In this document: positions 34,342-43,967 of the stretch, piece after piece
Layout: the number at the start of each line of letters is the position of its first letter
Numbering within the stretch: the stretch's first letter is position 1
NCBI GenBank assembly: GCA_963836915.1
Contig: CAWILH010000002.1
Coordinates: 3,534,001 to 3,598,000, forward strand
Length of the DNA stretch: 64,000 bases
Origin: Cryomorpha sp963836915
Lineage (GTDB): Bacteria; Bacteroidota; Bacteroidia; Flavobacteriales_D; Cryomorphaceae
Reading direction: 5' to 3'
Program-made: the position numbers and the translations under genes
The notes under the pieces: generated by a model
Told to the model about the DNA's origin: nothing
The model's input: only the letters and a program-made list of their open reading frames with translations
The model's database searches: none

Positions 34342-35271
34342 TTAGAAGTATCTAGGGGAGTTGGTTTTAATTATTCCTTTTGCAAATTTATAGCTGAGCA
34401 TGATCTCATGAGAACCGTTATTATAATCATTTAAAGCACTGGTGCTGAAATCATAAGCGTATCCCACTCTAAAGTCATTTCCAATGTTATATTCGAGCAA
34501 GCCCACTATGGCGCTGCCCGTTCGGTAAGAAGCTCCTATCCAAAACGTATTTTTGATCAATAGGTTACAGTTAATATCGGCCTGTACCGGGGCATTGCTC
34601 ACGGTTCTAACAAGGATGGACGGTCTCAATGTCAAGTTTTCGTTTAAAATGGCTACATAACCAGCCGTAAGATAGGAATGTGGTTCAAAATACCTATCCC
34701 CAACATCATTAATGTTGAAGCGTACGTTTTTATCTCCTGCGAAAATAGTAGGAACACTCAAGCCTGCATACCACAAGGTAGAATAGTAATAAACACCTAA
34801 GCCAAACTTAGGCACGAACTCATTAGCCTGATTCTCTGAGAATATCGGGTCACCATTGTCAAATACTTTGGTCTCTGAAAGGTAGGCCGTATAATCTGCA
34901 AAGCCAGCTCTCACTCCAAAGCTTATTTTATTCTTGCCGTCGGCGTCTAGAAATAAATGATAGCTATAGTTTGCGAATACTTCCGTCTGTCGGGTGTCTC
35001 CAAGCTTGTCATTTGAAAATGTGAGTCCTATGCCCATTATCTCGTTGTTCAAGGGCCCTTCTATGCCAAAAGTTTGCGTTCTGGGAGCGCCATCAAACCC
35101 CGTCCATTGAGAGCGATAAAGTGCGGTTGCTTCCGCAAATTTATGGGAGCCAGAGTAGGCCGGGTTAATAAATAGCCCACTGAACATGTACTGACTTAGT
35201 AAAATTTCTTGCTGGGCAAGCGCAAAGTTGGCAGTCAAAATCCCAATTAAAATGATAATGATCTTCTTCAT
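34342..35271 (-). CDS. PorP/SprF-family T9SS outer membrane protein
   Basis: This 309-residue protein has a signal peptide (about 1-19, ending ALAQ). The PorP/SprF hallmark ILLSQYMFSGLFINPAYSGS follows at once. The rest is a predicted outer-membrane barrel with alternating strands, such as GIGLTFSNDKLGDTRQTEVF. In Flavobacterium, SprF-type proteins are needed to secrete or display their partner SprB-type adhesin, encoded just upstream. Here the gene lies 10 bases after the giant adhesin and 10 before the PorE-like gene, so the partnership is strongly suggested by context. Confidence 0.9.
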   Translation of the reverse strand: MKKIIIILIGILTANFALAQQEILLSQYMFSGLFINPAYSGSHKFAEATALYRSQWTGFDGAPRTQTFGIEGPLNNEIMGIGLTFSNDKLGDTRQTEVFANYSYHLFLDADGKNKISFGVRAGFADYTAYLSETKVFDNGDPIFSENQANEFVPKFGLGVYYYSTLWYAGLSVPTIFAGDKNVRFNINDVGDRYFEPHSYLTAGYVAILNENLTLRPSILVRTVSNAPVQADINCNLLIKNTFWIGASYRTGSAIVGLLEYNIGNDFRVGYAYDFSTSALNDYNNGSHEIMLSYKFAKGIIKTNSPRYF

Positions 35272-35281
35272 ATTCCTGATA

Positions 35282-37621
35282 TTATCGTCTTATCTCTAAG
35301 TAACCTTTTAAATTCTCCGCTCCGTTCAGCTCTACCACTATAAAGTAAGTTCCTTCTGGCAGCTCATCTCCATTTTCATTGGTACCATACCAAGGGTCAC
35401 TATTTCTATAATTAGAAGCTTCATAAAGCTGATTGCCCCACCTATTGAACACCAATAGCTTGTTCTGCGGATAATTTTCAAGTCCCCTTACAGTGAAAAA
35501 GTCATTGAAGCCATCGCCGTTTGGTGAGATGCCGTTCGGGATTTCCAGCGGAATCGGTTCAGTCAATACGATAGAATCGCTCGCCGTACAATTTTTGCTA
35601 TCCGTGACTAGCAAGGAATAGGTTCCGGCAGTTAGGTTTAATTGGTTATTGCTCGTGGCAGAAGCATAGTCATTATTAGAAGTCCAGTTGAAGGTGTAAG
35701 GCGGATTGCCATTAGTGACATCAGGCTCGAAAATTATCCCATCATTCGATTGGAAACCTGATAGATTGAACCCATTGCTGTAAAGCTCGGCCTGAAGGGG
35801 CTGTAGATTGAGCGTTCCGGGCTCTGTCACTTCATAGTCTTCATCATAAGTGCACCCTATGGCGTCAGTCGCAGACAGGCTGTAGGTGCCGGCTTCAAGT
35901 CCCATAATAGTACTTCCGCTTTGGGTAAATCCATCCGGTCCTATCCAAGTATAAGTTATAGGCTCAGTGCCTTGAATTAAGGTCGTGGTGATCATTCCCG
36001 ATGCGTCACCATTACAGTTGAGTACGATGGTTTCAGTATTTATTTCAAGATTGCTTATTTGGTTTACGGTATAGTCCGCTTCTGCCGTGCATAGGTTGGC
36101 ATCGGTTACTGTTACATTATAATTTCCGGAAGGTATATTCACCAAGTCCTGACTTGCTGCACCTGTACTCCAGATATAAGTAAACGGTGCAACTCCATTG
36201 GCCACCGTAAGGTCTATCGCACCTGTCGGCGAAATGCAGGTAGCCGGTGTTACCTGGGTCGAAAGGTTTAATTGGAGGGGCTGAGCTATAAAGATGCTGC
36301 CTTGTATTACACATTCATTTAGATCTGTGATCGTGTAATTATAGCTTCCGCTAAAAAGATTTTCGATCGTAAATAAACCGGAAGTAAATCCATCGGGACC
36401 TGTCCAGCTTATGGCATAACTTCCGGAGCCACCACTGGCTGTCACTTCAATGGCCGCAGTATTTGCGCCGAAACAAAGGATGGGAATTGTGATTATAGAT
36501 GAGCTGGTAAGTTCTTCGGCCGGCTCTTCTATGGCAGTAAGAATGGTAAATACACAGCTATTCGCATCTTCAACCACTAAGGTATAGGCTCCGGGCTGGA
36601 GATTGCCAATGTTCTGATCGGTAGAAATAAAACCAGCCGGGCCATTCCAGTCAAAGTCGTAAGGTGCGGTACCGCCGATTGCGGTGGCGTCCATACTTCC
36701 GTCATTGGCGCCCACGCAGCTTATATTATCTCCCGATGGAAATACAGAAGCCTGCACAGAAGCTAAAAGCAGGCCTTCTGGCTCATTCAGTTCAATAAGA
36801 TCTGTGGCCGTACAACCAAGATCATCTGTGACGGCAAGCGAGTACGTTCCAGCCGTTAAGTCTACAATATCAGCTTCATCGGAAGTGAAACCATTGACTC
36901 CCGACCATTCGAAGGTGAGCGCTCCACTGCCGCCCGTGGCATTAGAAAATATAGTACCTGAGCTGTCGCCAAAGCAGCTTATCTCATTACCACCATTAAA
37001 TATGGGGCTCTCTAAATCTATATTCAATACGGTAGGGGTGGTGATGGTTAAAGCTTGCGACTGGGAGCATTGATTGGCATCTGTAACGGTCAATGTATAA
37101 GAACCTGCGCAGAGTCCACTCAGATTGCTTTCGGATGATGAGAATCCAAGTGGTCCCGACCAGGCATATATGAAGGGCGCGGACTCTCCAGATATCGACG
37201 CAGTGATCTCCCCGTCGCAGGTCGCGCCGCAGCTTACATTGAAGCCATTGGGATAAACCAGCGCTCCCAGTGAAATGTCAAATCCAGGGTTTTCTATGAG
37301 CTCTATGCACGCTGTAGCGGAGCATCCTCCCGCGTTGGATATTTCGGCGCAATAAGTACCGGCAAATAAATTTACCAAATCTTCATCTGCCGAAACAAAA
37401 CCGTTGGGTCCTGTCCACAAAACGGAGTAATCTGGATTTCCACCCGATATCATTAAGTTGATCGAACCAGAATTATCGCCAAAGCAAGCTATATTGAAGC
37501 CATTGAACTCGGAACTAGTAAGCGCCAATTCTATTTCGGTAGGTGCGATTAAGTCGAAGCATGATTCTAAGGTGCACCCATTGAAATCGGTCGCGGTGGC
37601 GCAATAGGTGCCGGCACTCAA
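35282..37621 (-). CDS. Giant SprB-like adhesin, C-terminal segment (part 3 of 3)
   Basis: This 779-residue frame is the C-terminal part of a gene running from 43573 to 35282. It begins inside a repeat: the leading TTG (SAGTYCATATDFNGC) is not a real start. Eight further SprB-like repeats follow, typically L.AGTY..TVTD..GC. The end (about 690-779) is a type B T9SS sorting domain: IPNGISPNGDGFNDFFTVRG and VFNRWGNQLYE, then WYGTNENGDELPEGTYFIVV. This domain sends the protein through the type IX system to the surface. It is joined to the segment upstream by a one-base deletion near 37659-37662, where GGCCGG is read instead of an expected GGCCCGG. Confidence 0.88.
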   Translation of the reverse strand: MSAGTYCATATDFNGCTLESCFDLIAPTEIELALTSSEFNGFNIACFGDNSGSINLMISGGNPDYSVLWTGPNGFVSADEDLVNLFAGTYCAEISNAGGCSATACIELIENPGFDISLGALVYPNGFNVSCGATCDGEITASISGESAPFIYAWSGPLGFSSSESNLSGLCAGSYTLTVTDANQCSQSQALTITTPTVLNIDLESPIFNGGNEISCFGDSSGTIFSNATGGSGALTFEWSGVNGFTSDEADIVDLTAGTYSLAVTDDLGCTATDLIELNEPEGLLLASVQASVFPSGDNISCVGANDGSMDATAIGGTAPYDFDWNGPAGFISTDQNIGNLQPGAYTLVVEDANSCVFTILTAIEEPAEELTSSSIITIPILCFGANTAAIEVTASGGSGSYAISWTGPDGFTSGLFTIENLFSGSYNYTITDLNECVIQGSIFIAQPLQLNLSTQVTPATCISPTGAIDLTVANGVAPFTYIWSTGAASQDLVNIPSGNYNVTVTDANLCTAEADYTVNQISNLEINTETIVLNCNGDASGMITTTLIQGTEPITYTWIGPDGFTQSGSTIMGLEAGTYSLSATDAIGCTYDEDYEVTEPGTLNLQPLQAELYSNGFNLSGFQSNDGIIFEPDVTNGNPPYTFNWTSNNDYASATSNNQLNLTAGTYSLLVTDSKNCTASDSIVLTEPIPLEIPNGISPNGDGFNDFFTVRGLENYPQNKLLVFNRWGNQLYEASNYRNSDPWYGTNENGDELPEGTYFIVVELNGAENLKGYLEIRR

Positions 37622-40600
37622 ATTTGTGATGGCTTCTCCGTTGGCTGTAAAACTTTCCGGCCAGTCCAGCTTACTGCGTAAGTGGGCACACCGCCCGATA
37701 TGATTGAAGAAAGGGATCCGTCATCTCCATTAAAGCAGGTTATGGCTTCTTCATTAAATGCTATAGAGAGTGGTTGAGGTTCTGTCAACACCAAGCAGCT
37801 GTCGGCCGTGCATCCTGACTCATCGGTTACAGATACACAATATTGACCCGAAGCGAGTCCAGAAATATTTGCCTGTGTACTGGAAAAACCGTCGTCCCCT
37901 GACCATTGAATGGCGAGCTCGCCGTTACCACCAAAAATCGTGAGGCTGATGGAGCCATTTGTCCCATCGGCACATGAAATATTGAAGCCCCCATTAAATA
38001 AAGGAATTTCTGGAATAATACTTAATTCTGCCGGTAGTTCGATCTCAATGGTTTCCTCAATTAGGCAACCATTATCATCGGAGACCACCACTTCGTAAAT
38101 ACCTGCATCGAGAGATACGGTCTCTGTATTCTCACTCGAACTCCAGTTAAACGTATATGGAGCCGTACCGCCCATCACATTTAAATCTACAACCGCAAGG
38201 CTTCCGTCCGAGCAAGCGGGAAGTAAGATTTCAGGATTGATTTCAAGAAGGTCTGGTTCTACGATTATTGCACATTCTTGCGCAGTGCATCCATTTGCAT
38301 CTAATATATCAAGGCAATATGTACCTGGAGAGAGCCCATCAATTACGGGGTCGGTAGACGTAAATCCATCCACTCCATTCCAGCCATAGTTATACGGAGC
38401 ATTCCCACCGCTCACTATTGCGGTTACCGCCCCATTGGCATTGCTGTTGCAGTCTATTTCTACTCCGTTATAATTTGAAGTGATTAGATTTAGGATAAGG
38501 GCTTGAGGCTGCGCAATGGTGAAGCATCGCTCTGCCGTGCAGTCACTGGCGTCGGTCAGCTCAAGGCAGTAAACTCCTGCGTTAAGGTTTGAGATATCTT
38601 CGGTGCCCGCAGTGAAGCCATCAGGACCAGTCCAAATAAATGTGTAGGTAGGGTTTCCCCCCAGCACCGACACGTCAATATCGGCCGTTGCGGCTCCCGA
38701 ACAAGTTAGTTCCGAAGCGTTTTCTAAGATGATTTCCATAGGCGCGGGCGCTTCAAGGGTAGCACATGCTTCCATCTGGCAGCCGCTGGCGTCTATTGCG
38801 GTAAGGCAATATATCCCCGCACCCAGGTTATTAATATTCAGCTGGTCGGATGTGAAATTTTTAGCTCCCGACCAAGAGATGATATATGGCGCATTACCGC
38901 CATCTATGGCGGCATCTATGATTCCATCAGTTGAATCATCACAGTTTAAATTAAACCCATTGGCATAAATGGTCGGTGCTATTAAAATATCCAGTGTATC
39001 GGGTTGGGTCAGAGTGATGCATATATCCTTTTCACAGGAATTGCTATCCATCACGGTAGCGCAATACTCGCCCGCTTGGAGGCCGGCAATATCTTCCGAT
39101 GCACTCGTGTATCCAACTGGACCTGTCCACGTGATCGAGTAGGGTGATGAGCTTCCGCTAATCGTTAAATCGATAGAACCGTCGCTAGCGCCACTGCAAG
39201 ATGTGTTGCTGCCATTGATGCTATTGGCGGAAGCCGAAAGAGCAAATTCGGGCGGAGCAACGATACTTATAGATTCCGTATGGCTGCAACCTAAATCGTC
39301 GGTCAGCAGCAGGCTATATTCACCCGCTTCCAGATTGAGAATAGGATTGGAAAATTCTGGGCCATAGCCATTGCTTCCTATCCATGTAAAATTGAAAGGC
39401 GCCGTACCACCAGTAGGTATTGCTTCTATACTACCATCTGCGGTATCTGCGCAGGAGATATTGAATCCATTGTCAAAAAAGCTGAGATCAAAATCCAGAT
39501 CTAAGGTATCGGGTGCGGTAAGCTCAATGAGGTTGTTTTGTATACATCCATCACCATCGAAGAGTACCGCTTCATATAAGCCAGCCGATAGGTTAGAGAC
39601 ATCTTCTTGATTTGAAAAGTTTGGGTTTCCGGAAGTGTTCCACTGAAATGTGTAGGGTGGGTTTCCACCGGAAGGGCTTATAAAGATCGCTCCATCCGAT
39701 GAGTTATAGCATGTGGTATTGAACCCTCCGAACTCGGACACTGAATCTAGCGTAATTATTAAGTCGTCGGGTTGGGTTACAGTTATCGCTTGCGCAAAGC
39801 TGCAGCCTATGGCGTCGGTCACCGTAAGGATATAAACGCCCCCTTCGAGATTTTCGAGGGAAAGCAGCGAAGATGAGAATCCATTCGGGCCAGACCAGCT
39901 GGCCGAGTAGGGTGAAACTCCGCCGGCGATGGATGCTTCGATACTGCCACTCGCCAATCCGAAACAGATGCTCGGCGTGGCGATGGCGGTTACTGAAATA
40001 GGTGCTGCTGCACTGATTATTTGTTCTTCGCTAGACTGACATCCATTGGCATCTGTAACGGTTACCATGTAGGTTCCCGCCGGTAGGCCAGTAAGGTCTT
40101 GGTCTGAGCTGGTGGCCAGCCCGGGTAGGTTCCACTGCACATCGTAAGGTGCGGTGCCGCCTGAAGTGCTTAGGTCTATCGTGGCGGTGCTATCCCCGTT
40201 GCATACGAGATTTACGTCGCCTTCAAATAAGGAAGGTATCAGTTCAAGAATCAATGGGGCGGCCGGTTCTGTGACGGTTACCGTGAGTGTGGCCGGCACA
40301 TCGCAGCCATTATTATCAGAAACAGTTAAGGTATAAATGCCTGCCGGCAAATTAGAAGCGGTTGCTGAACTTTGCAGGTTCGGGTCATTCCAAGAGTAAC
40401 TATACGAGCCGCTGCCACCGGTAGCTATTGCGGTGATCGATCCAGTATTCTCTCCAAAACATAGATTATTGATGCTGCCTACTAAACTGACAGCTAGCGG
40501 AGTATTCGGTTCCGAAATTGTGATGTTTCTAGATGCAGCGCAGCCATTAGCGTCGGTCACGCTTACGGAATATGTTCCGGCAGACAGCTCATCTGCCATT

Positions 40601-42282
40601 TCGGCTGTTTGGTTATTCGCATCATTCCAGCTGTATTGATAGTTGGGCGTTCCACCTTCGGCAATCATTGTAGCGCTTCCGGTCTCAGCTCCGTTGCATA
40701 ATATATTCTGAATGCTTGATACGGTAATCGTTATGGGGCTGGGAGCATTGAGCATTATATCGAGCGTGGCTTGACAGCCACTAGCATCGATGGCGCTGAC
40801 GGTATATGTGCCAGCGGCTATATTTTCGATTGTTTCTCCGATGGTGGGCGGAACGGTATTCCAGCTATAGCTATAAGGCGATGTGCCGCCAGATGGGCTC
40901 ACTGTAATAGCGCCATTTGTGCTATCGGCGCATAAAGGTTCCAACGCTGAAGCCAGATCAAGCGAAAAGATTTCAGGTTGCGTGATCACCACATTGGCAG
41001 AAGCCGTGCAGCCATTCGCATCAGTCACCGAAACGGTGTAAGTCCCTGCAGCCAAATTATCTACTGCCGGCCCTGTAGTAATTGGATCGGTATTCCAGCT
41101 GAATGAATAAGGCGCGATGCCTCCCGCGGCATTGGCGATAGCCGACCCATCTGCAAGCCCGTTGCAGGAAATGGTCGTTTGGTTCAAGATATTTGGAACT
41201 AGAAGATCGGGTTGAGAAATATTAAATGCAAAATTTATTTCACAACCGCTCACATCCGTTACCGAAAGGCTGTAGGTGCCGGCCGCCAAGTTTGAAACTG
41301 AAGCATCATTCACACTCGGGTCGAAACTCCATAAATAGGTGTACGGAAGTGTTCCGCCGACTATGGTAGCGGCTGCGCTGCCTGTGTTGTCTTCATTGCA
41401 GAGTGGGTTTGTGATCTCTAAGCTTCCACTCAGAGCTTCTTCGGGCTCTTCGATGTCTACGGCAACAGTGCCCGTGCATCCATTCAGATCTGTGATGGTA
41501 AGGTTATAGGTACCTGCTTCAAGGCCTGCAGCGGTGGTTCCTGATTGTGGTGGCGCAGTATTCCAAAAATAGTTGTAACCTGTATTTCCACCGGTTCCGG
41601 TTACGGTGGCCGATCCGGTAGCTTGCCCGGTACAGGCCACATTGATTCGATCTTGCAGCACGCCCGAGACCGCTTGTGGCTGGCTTAGAGTAATGCTTGC
41701 TTCAGAGTTGCATCCATTGCTATCGGTTATTGTTAAGGTATAGATGCCTGCGGTCAGATTAGTAGCATTTTGGCTAGTTTGGCCCATTGGGTCATCCCAA
41801 CTAAAAAAATAGGGTGGGGTGCCGCCTGTTATCAGGCTATTGATTTGACCATTGGTGCCTTGAAAACAAGAAATATTGTTTCCACCAATGTATTCAGGAC
41901 TGTTTAAAGCGATATTCAAACTAGAGATATCTGCAAGGGTCGTAGCAAGGCTTGCGGTGCAGCCATCCCGATCTGTAACTAGGACAACATACGTACCGGC
42001 TTCGAGATTTATAAGGTCTTGGCTTGATGATGTGAAGCCATTGGGGCCAACCCATTGATATTCAAGTGGGCTCTGACCGCCTGAGACGGCCAGATCTATA
42101 TTGCCATTGTCCTGTCCACCGCAGAGAATATCCTGCTGCGTAGAGCTTAGCGCAACGCTCGTGACTATTAACTCCGCCTGTGTTTCAGATATGCATCCTG
42201 CTGCCGATGCCTGTAAGGTATAGGTGATCGAATTGCCGGGTATGGCCAGAGGTTCCTTGGTGGAAGGATTATCTAGAAACAA
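37618..42282 (-). CDS. Giant SprB-like adhesin, repeat segment (part 2 of 3)
   Basis: This 1,554-residue frame holds the bulk of the adhesin. Its apparent start is a TTG inside the gene; the protein enters from part 1 as FLDNPSTKEPLAIP, the normal sequel of the WHPSI motif there. I count 18 complete SprB-like repeats of about 75-85 residues, such as NLAAGTYTVSVTDANGC and GLPAGTYMVTVTDANGC. A nineteenth is interrupted at the end of the frame. From about repeat 13 many units carry extra cysteines (AGIYC...GC...C). The last 14 residues (GRKVLQPTEKPSQI) are out of frame; one restored base gives GPESFTANGEAITNLSAGTY. SprB repeats form stiff filaments in gliding adhesins. Confidence 0.88.
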   Translation of the reverse strand: MFLDNPSTKEPLAIPGNSITYTLQASAAGCISETQAELIVTSVALSSTQQDILCGGQDNGNIDLAVSGGQSPLEYQWVGPNGFTSSSQDLINLEAGTYVVLVTDRDGCTASLATTLADISSLNIALNSPEYIGGNNISCFQGTNGQINSLITGGTPPYFFSWDDPMGQTSQNATNLTAGIYTLTITDSNGCNSEASITLSQPQAVSGVLQDRINVACTGQATGSATVTGTGGNTGYNYFWNTAPPQSGTTAAGLEAGTYNLTITDLNGCTGTVAVDIEEPEEALSGSLEITNPLCNEDNTGSAAATIVGGTLPYTYLWSFDPSVNDASVSNLAAGTYSLSVTDVSGCEINFAFNISQPDLLVPNILNQTTISCNGLADGSAIANAAGGIAPYSFSWNTDPITTGPAVDNLAAGTYTVSVTDANGCTASANVVITQPEIFSLDLASALEPLCADSTNGAITVSPSGGTSPYSYSWNTVPPTIGETIENIAAGTYTVSAIDASGCQATLDIMLNAPSPITITVSSIQNILCNGAETGSATMIAEGGTPNYQYSWNDANNQTAEMADELSAGTYSVSVTDANGCAASRNITISEPNTPLAVSLVGSINNLCFGENTGSITAIATGGSGSYSYSWNDPNLQSSATASNLPAGIYTLTVSDNNGCDVPATLTVTVTEPAAPLILELIPSLFEGDVNLVCNGDSTATIDLSTSGGTAPYDVQWNLPGLATSSDQDLTGLPAGTYMVTVTDANGCQSSEEQIISAAAPISVTAIATPSICFGLASGSIEASIAGGVSPYSASWSGPNGFSSSLLSLENLEGGVYILTVTDAIGCSFAQAITVTQPDDLIITLDSVSEFGGFNTTCYNSSDGAIFISPSGGNPPYTFQWNTSGNPNFSNQEDVSNLSAGLYEAVLFDGDGCIQNNLIELTAPDTLDLDFDLSFFDNGFNISCADTADGSIEAIPTGGTAPFNFTWIGSNGYGPEFSNPILNLEAGEYSLLLTDDLGCSHTESISIVAPPEFALSASANSINGSNTSCSGASDGSIDLTISGSSSPYSITWTGPVGYTSASEDIAGLQAGEYCATVMDSNSCEKDICITLTQPDTLDILIAPTIYANGFNLNCDDSTDGIIDAAIDGGNAPYIISWSGAKNFTSDQLNINNLGAGIYCLTAIDASGCQMEACATLEAPAPMEIILENASELTCSGAATADIDVSVLGGNPTYTFIWTGPDGFTAGTEDISNLNAGVYCLELTDASDCTAERCFTIAQPQALILNLITSNYNGVEIDCNSNANGAVTAIVSGGNAPYNYGWNGVDGFTSTDPVIDGLSPGTYCLDILDANGCTAQECAIIVEPDLLEINPEILLPACSDGSLAVVDLNVMGGTAPYTFNWSSSENTETVSLDAGIYEVVVSDDNGCLIEETIEIELPAELSIIPEIPLFNGGFNISCADGTNGSISLTIFGGNGELAIQWSGDDGFSSTQANISGLASGQYCVSVTDESGCTADSCLVLTEPQPLSIAFNEEAITCFNGDDGSLSSIISGGVPTYAVSWTGRKVLQPTEKPSQI

Positions 42283-43573
42283 TGCTGGGGTGCCATTGAA
42301 AACCGGTAGCCGACGACGTTACATCAAACATGATGCTATCACCGATGCATACAAAAGATAATGGCGGAACAATGGCGACATCGAGCGAATCTTGAATGAT
42401 GAAAAGAATACTGTCTTGCACTGTTCCAGCGCAAAGTGGATTTCCCACGAAAATTTGAATCGTTTCAAAACCTTCATCCGTACCATCGTCGAATGGGTTG
42501 ATGGGCAGGAATGCCGATGCCTGATTGGCTGGAATCGTAATGGTTTTAGGCGCGCTTGGATCAGGATCTGAACCTATCTGCTGATAGTCTACCCCATTGG
42601 TAGCGGTACCTTCCAAAAAGTAGGTTACTACCACGGGTTGGCTTGTGACAGGCTCACGGGTAAATATTACCGTTCCACTATTACATCCCTCCACCATATT
42701 TTCGATGCCCCCTTCTGTCTCCAGCGAGAGGGTTACGCTATTGCTTTGTATGCGCTCTATGAAGACAGAGCTGTCCCATTCCCTGTCAGCCACATCAGCG
42801 ATCACTAGTTTGAGGTGAAAGGTATCGCAAGGAGAAACTGTTTTTTGGGCAAATAAATTTTTGGTCCATCCGTCATATTGGATAAGGTTGTTAAAGCCAA
42901 GTGGATTATTTACGAAAAAATTAGGATTAACAGCAGGAAAGCCAATATTTGGGTTGCCATTGTTCACTGAGTTGATTTCTACTGGGTTGGTAGTGCCAGG
43001 AACCAGCGCTATGTTCTGTTCGCTACCGAGCCCCGGATCGCCAGTTATTCCTGGCCCACTGATAAAAAAGCCAAAAGCATCATTGAACGGCGTACCCACA
43101 TATTCATTATACTCTTCGCTGGCAAAAGTGAAATTAAACCGCAACGTGTCACCCACGGGCACTACATCAAATTCAAGGGCACAGGCATCGAAGCTCACAT
43201 TTCCTGTGATTTGTGTGAGAATCGGATCGCCAGGAGTGCTCCATTCGGTGGTTTTGCTTTGGGTGATGTTTGGGCCACGCACATCTGCAATGTCTCCAGT
43301 AGATAGGATGACTCCCGGACCATCGGGAAAACCCGGAACACCAGTGATGGTGTACTGCCCATATGCACTGTCGGCACATGTAATGACTGGATTGAGTATT
43401 TGTACACCGCTACCGGTTATTGCCTCGGCCAGGTCTACAGCCCCGCTTCCGTATTCTACCTGAATATTTTGATTTTGTGCTTTCGCTGAAAAGATCAGCC
43501 CAGAGGTAGCTGCGAGCAGTAAAATCTTGAAAAAAACCGATCTGATTTCAAGGATTAGGGTAGGGGCGCTCAT
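42269..43573 (-). CDS. Giant SprB-like adhesin, N-terminal segment (part 1 of 3)
   Basis: This 434-residue frame is the start of the adhesin. A signal peptide (about 10-33, ending SAKAQ) sends it through Sec. A choice-of-anchor L domain follows (about 55-275), with FDACALEFDVVPVGDTLRFN and FASEEYNEYVGTPFNDAFGF. A Calx-beta-like domain (about 285-395) has EGTATNGVDYQQIG. The frame ends TGFQWHPSIVSR; dropping one base near 42276-42283 instead continues as WHPSIFLDNP, the expected PKD/Ig-like motif. Its ATG overlaps the TGA of the small gene upstream. The whole adhesin would be about 2,760 residues. Confidence 0.85.
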   Translation of the reverse strand: MSAPTLILEIRSVFFKILLLAATSGLIFSAKAQNQNIQVEYGSGAVDLAEAITGSGVQILNPVITCADSAYGQYTITGVPGFPDGPGVILSTGDIADVRGPNITQSKTTEWSTPGDPILTQITGNVSFDACALEFDVVPVGDTLRFNFTFASEEYNEYVGTPFNDAFGFFISGPGITGDPGLGSEQNIALVPGTTNPVEINSVNNGNPNIGFPAVNPNFFVNNPLGFNNLIQYDGWTKNLFAQKTVSPCDTFHLKLVIADVADREWDSSVFIERIQSNSVTLSLETEGGIENMVEGCNSGTVIFTREPVTSQPVVVTYFLEGTATNGVDYQQIGSDPDPSAPKTITIPANQASAFLPINPFDDGTDEGFETIQIFVGNPLCAGTVQDSILFIIQDSLDVAIVPPLSFVCIGDSIMFDVTSSATGFQWHPSIVSR

Positions 43574-43929
43574 TCGCAGAAAGTTGATTTTTCGGTTTTC
43601 GAAATTTGGCTGGGTTTGGCTAGACGCCCTGCCGGGATTTGAGTTTTTACGAGCTCAAGAATTTCCTGTTCGATATCGTCAATCCGTCTAGCGTAGGACA
43701 CATCTACTGCTATGAGTATTGCTGCCTTTTGGGCGCAATAATGGGTGGAGAAAATCGATGCCCTTTCGGAGAATTTTTCTTGTATCGTATTGACTTCGAG
43801 ATCGGTCGGTGCGCTGATCTCTACGGAGAAATACCGATAGTATTTAGGAGTCGGTTCTGTTTGCGCATATACGGCCAGAGTGCACGCGCTCATGCACGTA
43901 CCGAGTAAAAGGAGTTTAAGAGGGGTCAT
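43570..43929 (-). CDS. Small exported protein at the head of the adhesin cassette
   Basis: This 119-residue protein has a clear signal peptide (about 1-22, ending VYAQ). The mature part has a beta-alpha-beta-beta-alpha pattern: KYYRYFSVEISAP, then DLEVNTIQEKFSERA, then AAILIAVDVSY, then RIDDIEQEILELVKTQI. This resembles a ferredoxin-like or heavy-metal-associated fold without the CxxC motif. I do not recognise the family. Its TGA overlaps the adhesin ATG by four bases (ATGA), so the two are translated together. A role in adhesin export or maturation is an inference from position only. Confidence 0.7.
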   Translation of the reverse strand: MTPLKLLLLGTCMSACTLAVYAQTEPTPKYYRYFSVEISAPTDLEVNTIQEKFSERASIFSTHYCAQKAAILIAVDVSYARRIDDIEQEILELVKTQIPAGRLAKPSQISKTEKSTFCE

Positions 43930-43950
43930 AATCTTCCTTGGCTATACGGT

Positions 43951-43967
43951 AAAAACCCGTCAGGGTT
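43951..43967 (-). terminator. Short hairpin with T tract, minus strand
   Basis: On the minus strand AACCC, loop TGAC and GGGTT are followed by three more Ts (AACCCTGACGGGTTTTT). It can end the RNA-methyltransferase operon (stop at 44075). It also lies between a weak -7-like TATCTTTA (plus coordinates 43986-43993) and the small exported-protein gene. If that is a real promoter, the hairpin would sit in the cassette leader. The stem is only 5 bp. Confidence 0.45.

Noticed and set aside
35300..42250. Long series of DNA-level repeats that could suggest a CRISPR or satellite array
   Set aside because: Repeats are diverged, about 230-260 bases long, in phase with codons, and encode SprB-like protein repeats.
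42861..43463. 200-codon open frame on the plus strand
   Set aside because: It is antisense to the choice-of-anchor L domain of the adhesin and has no protein-like features.
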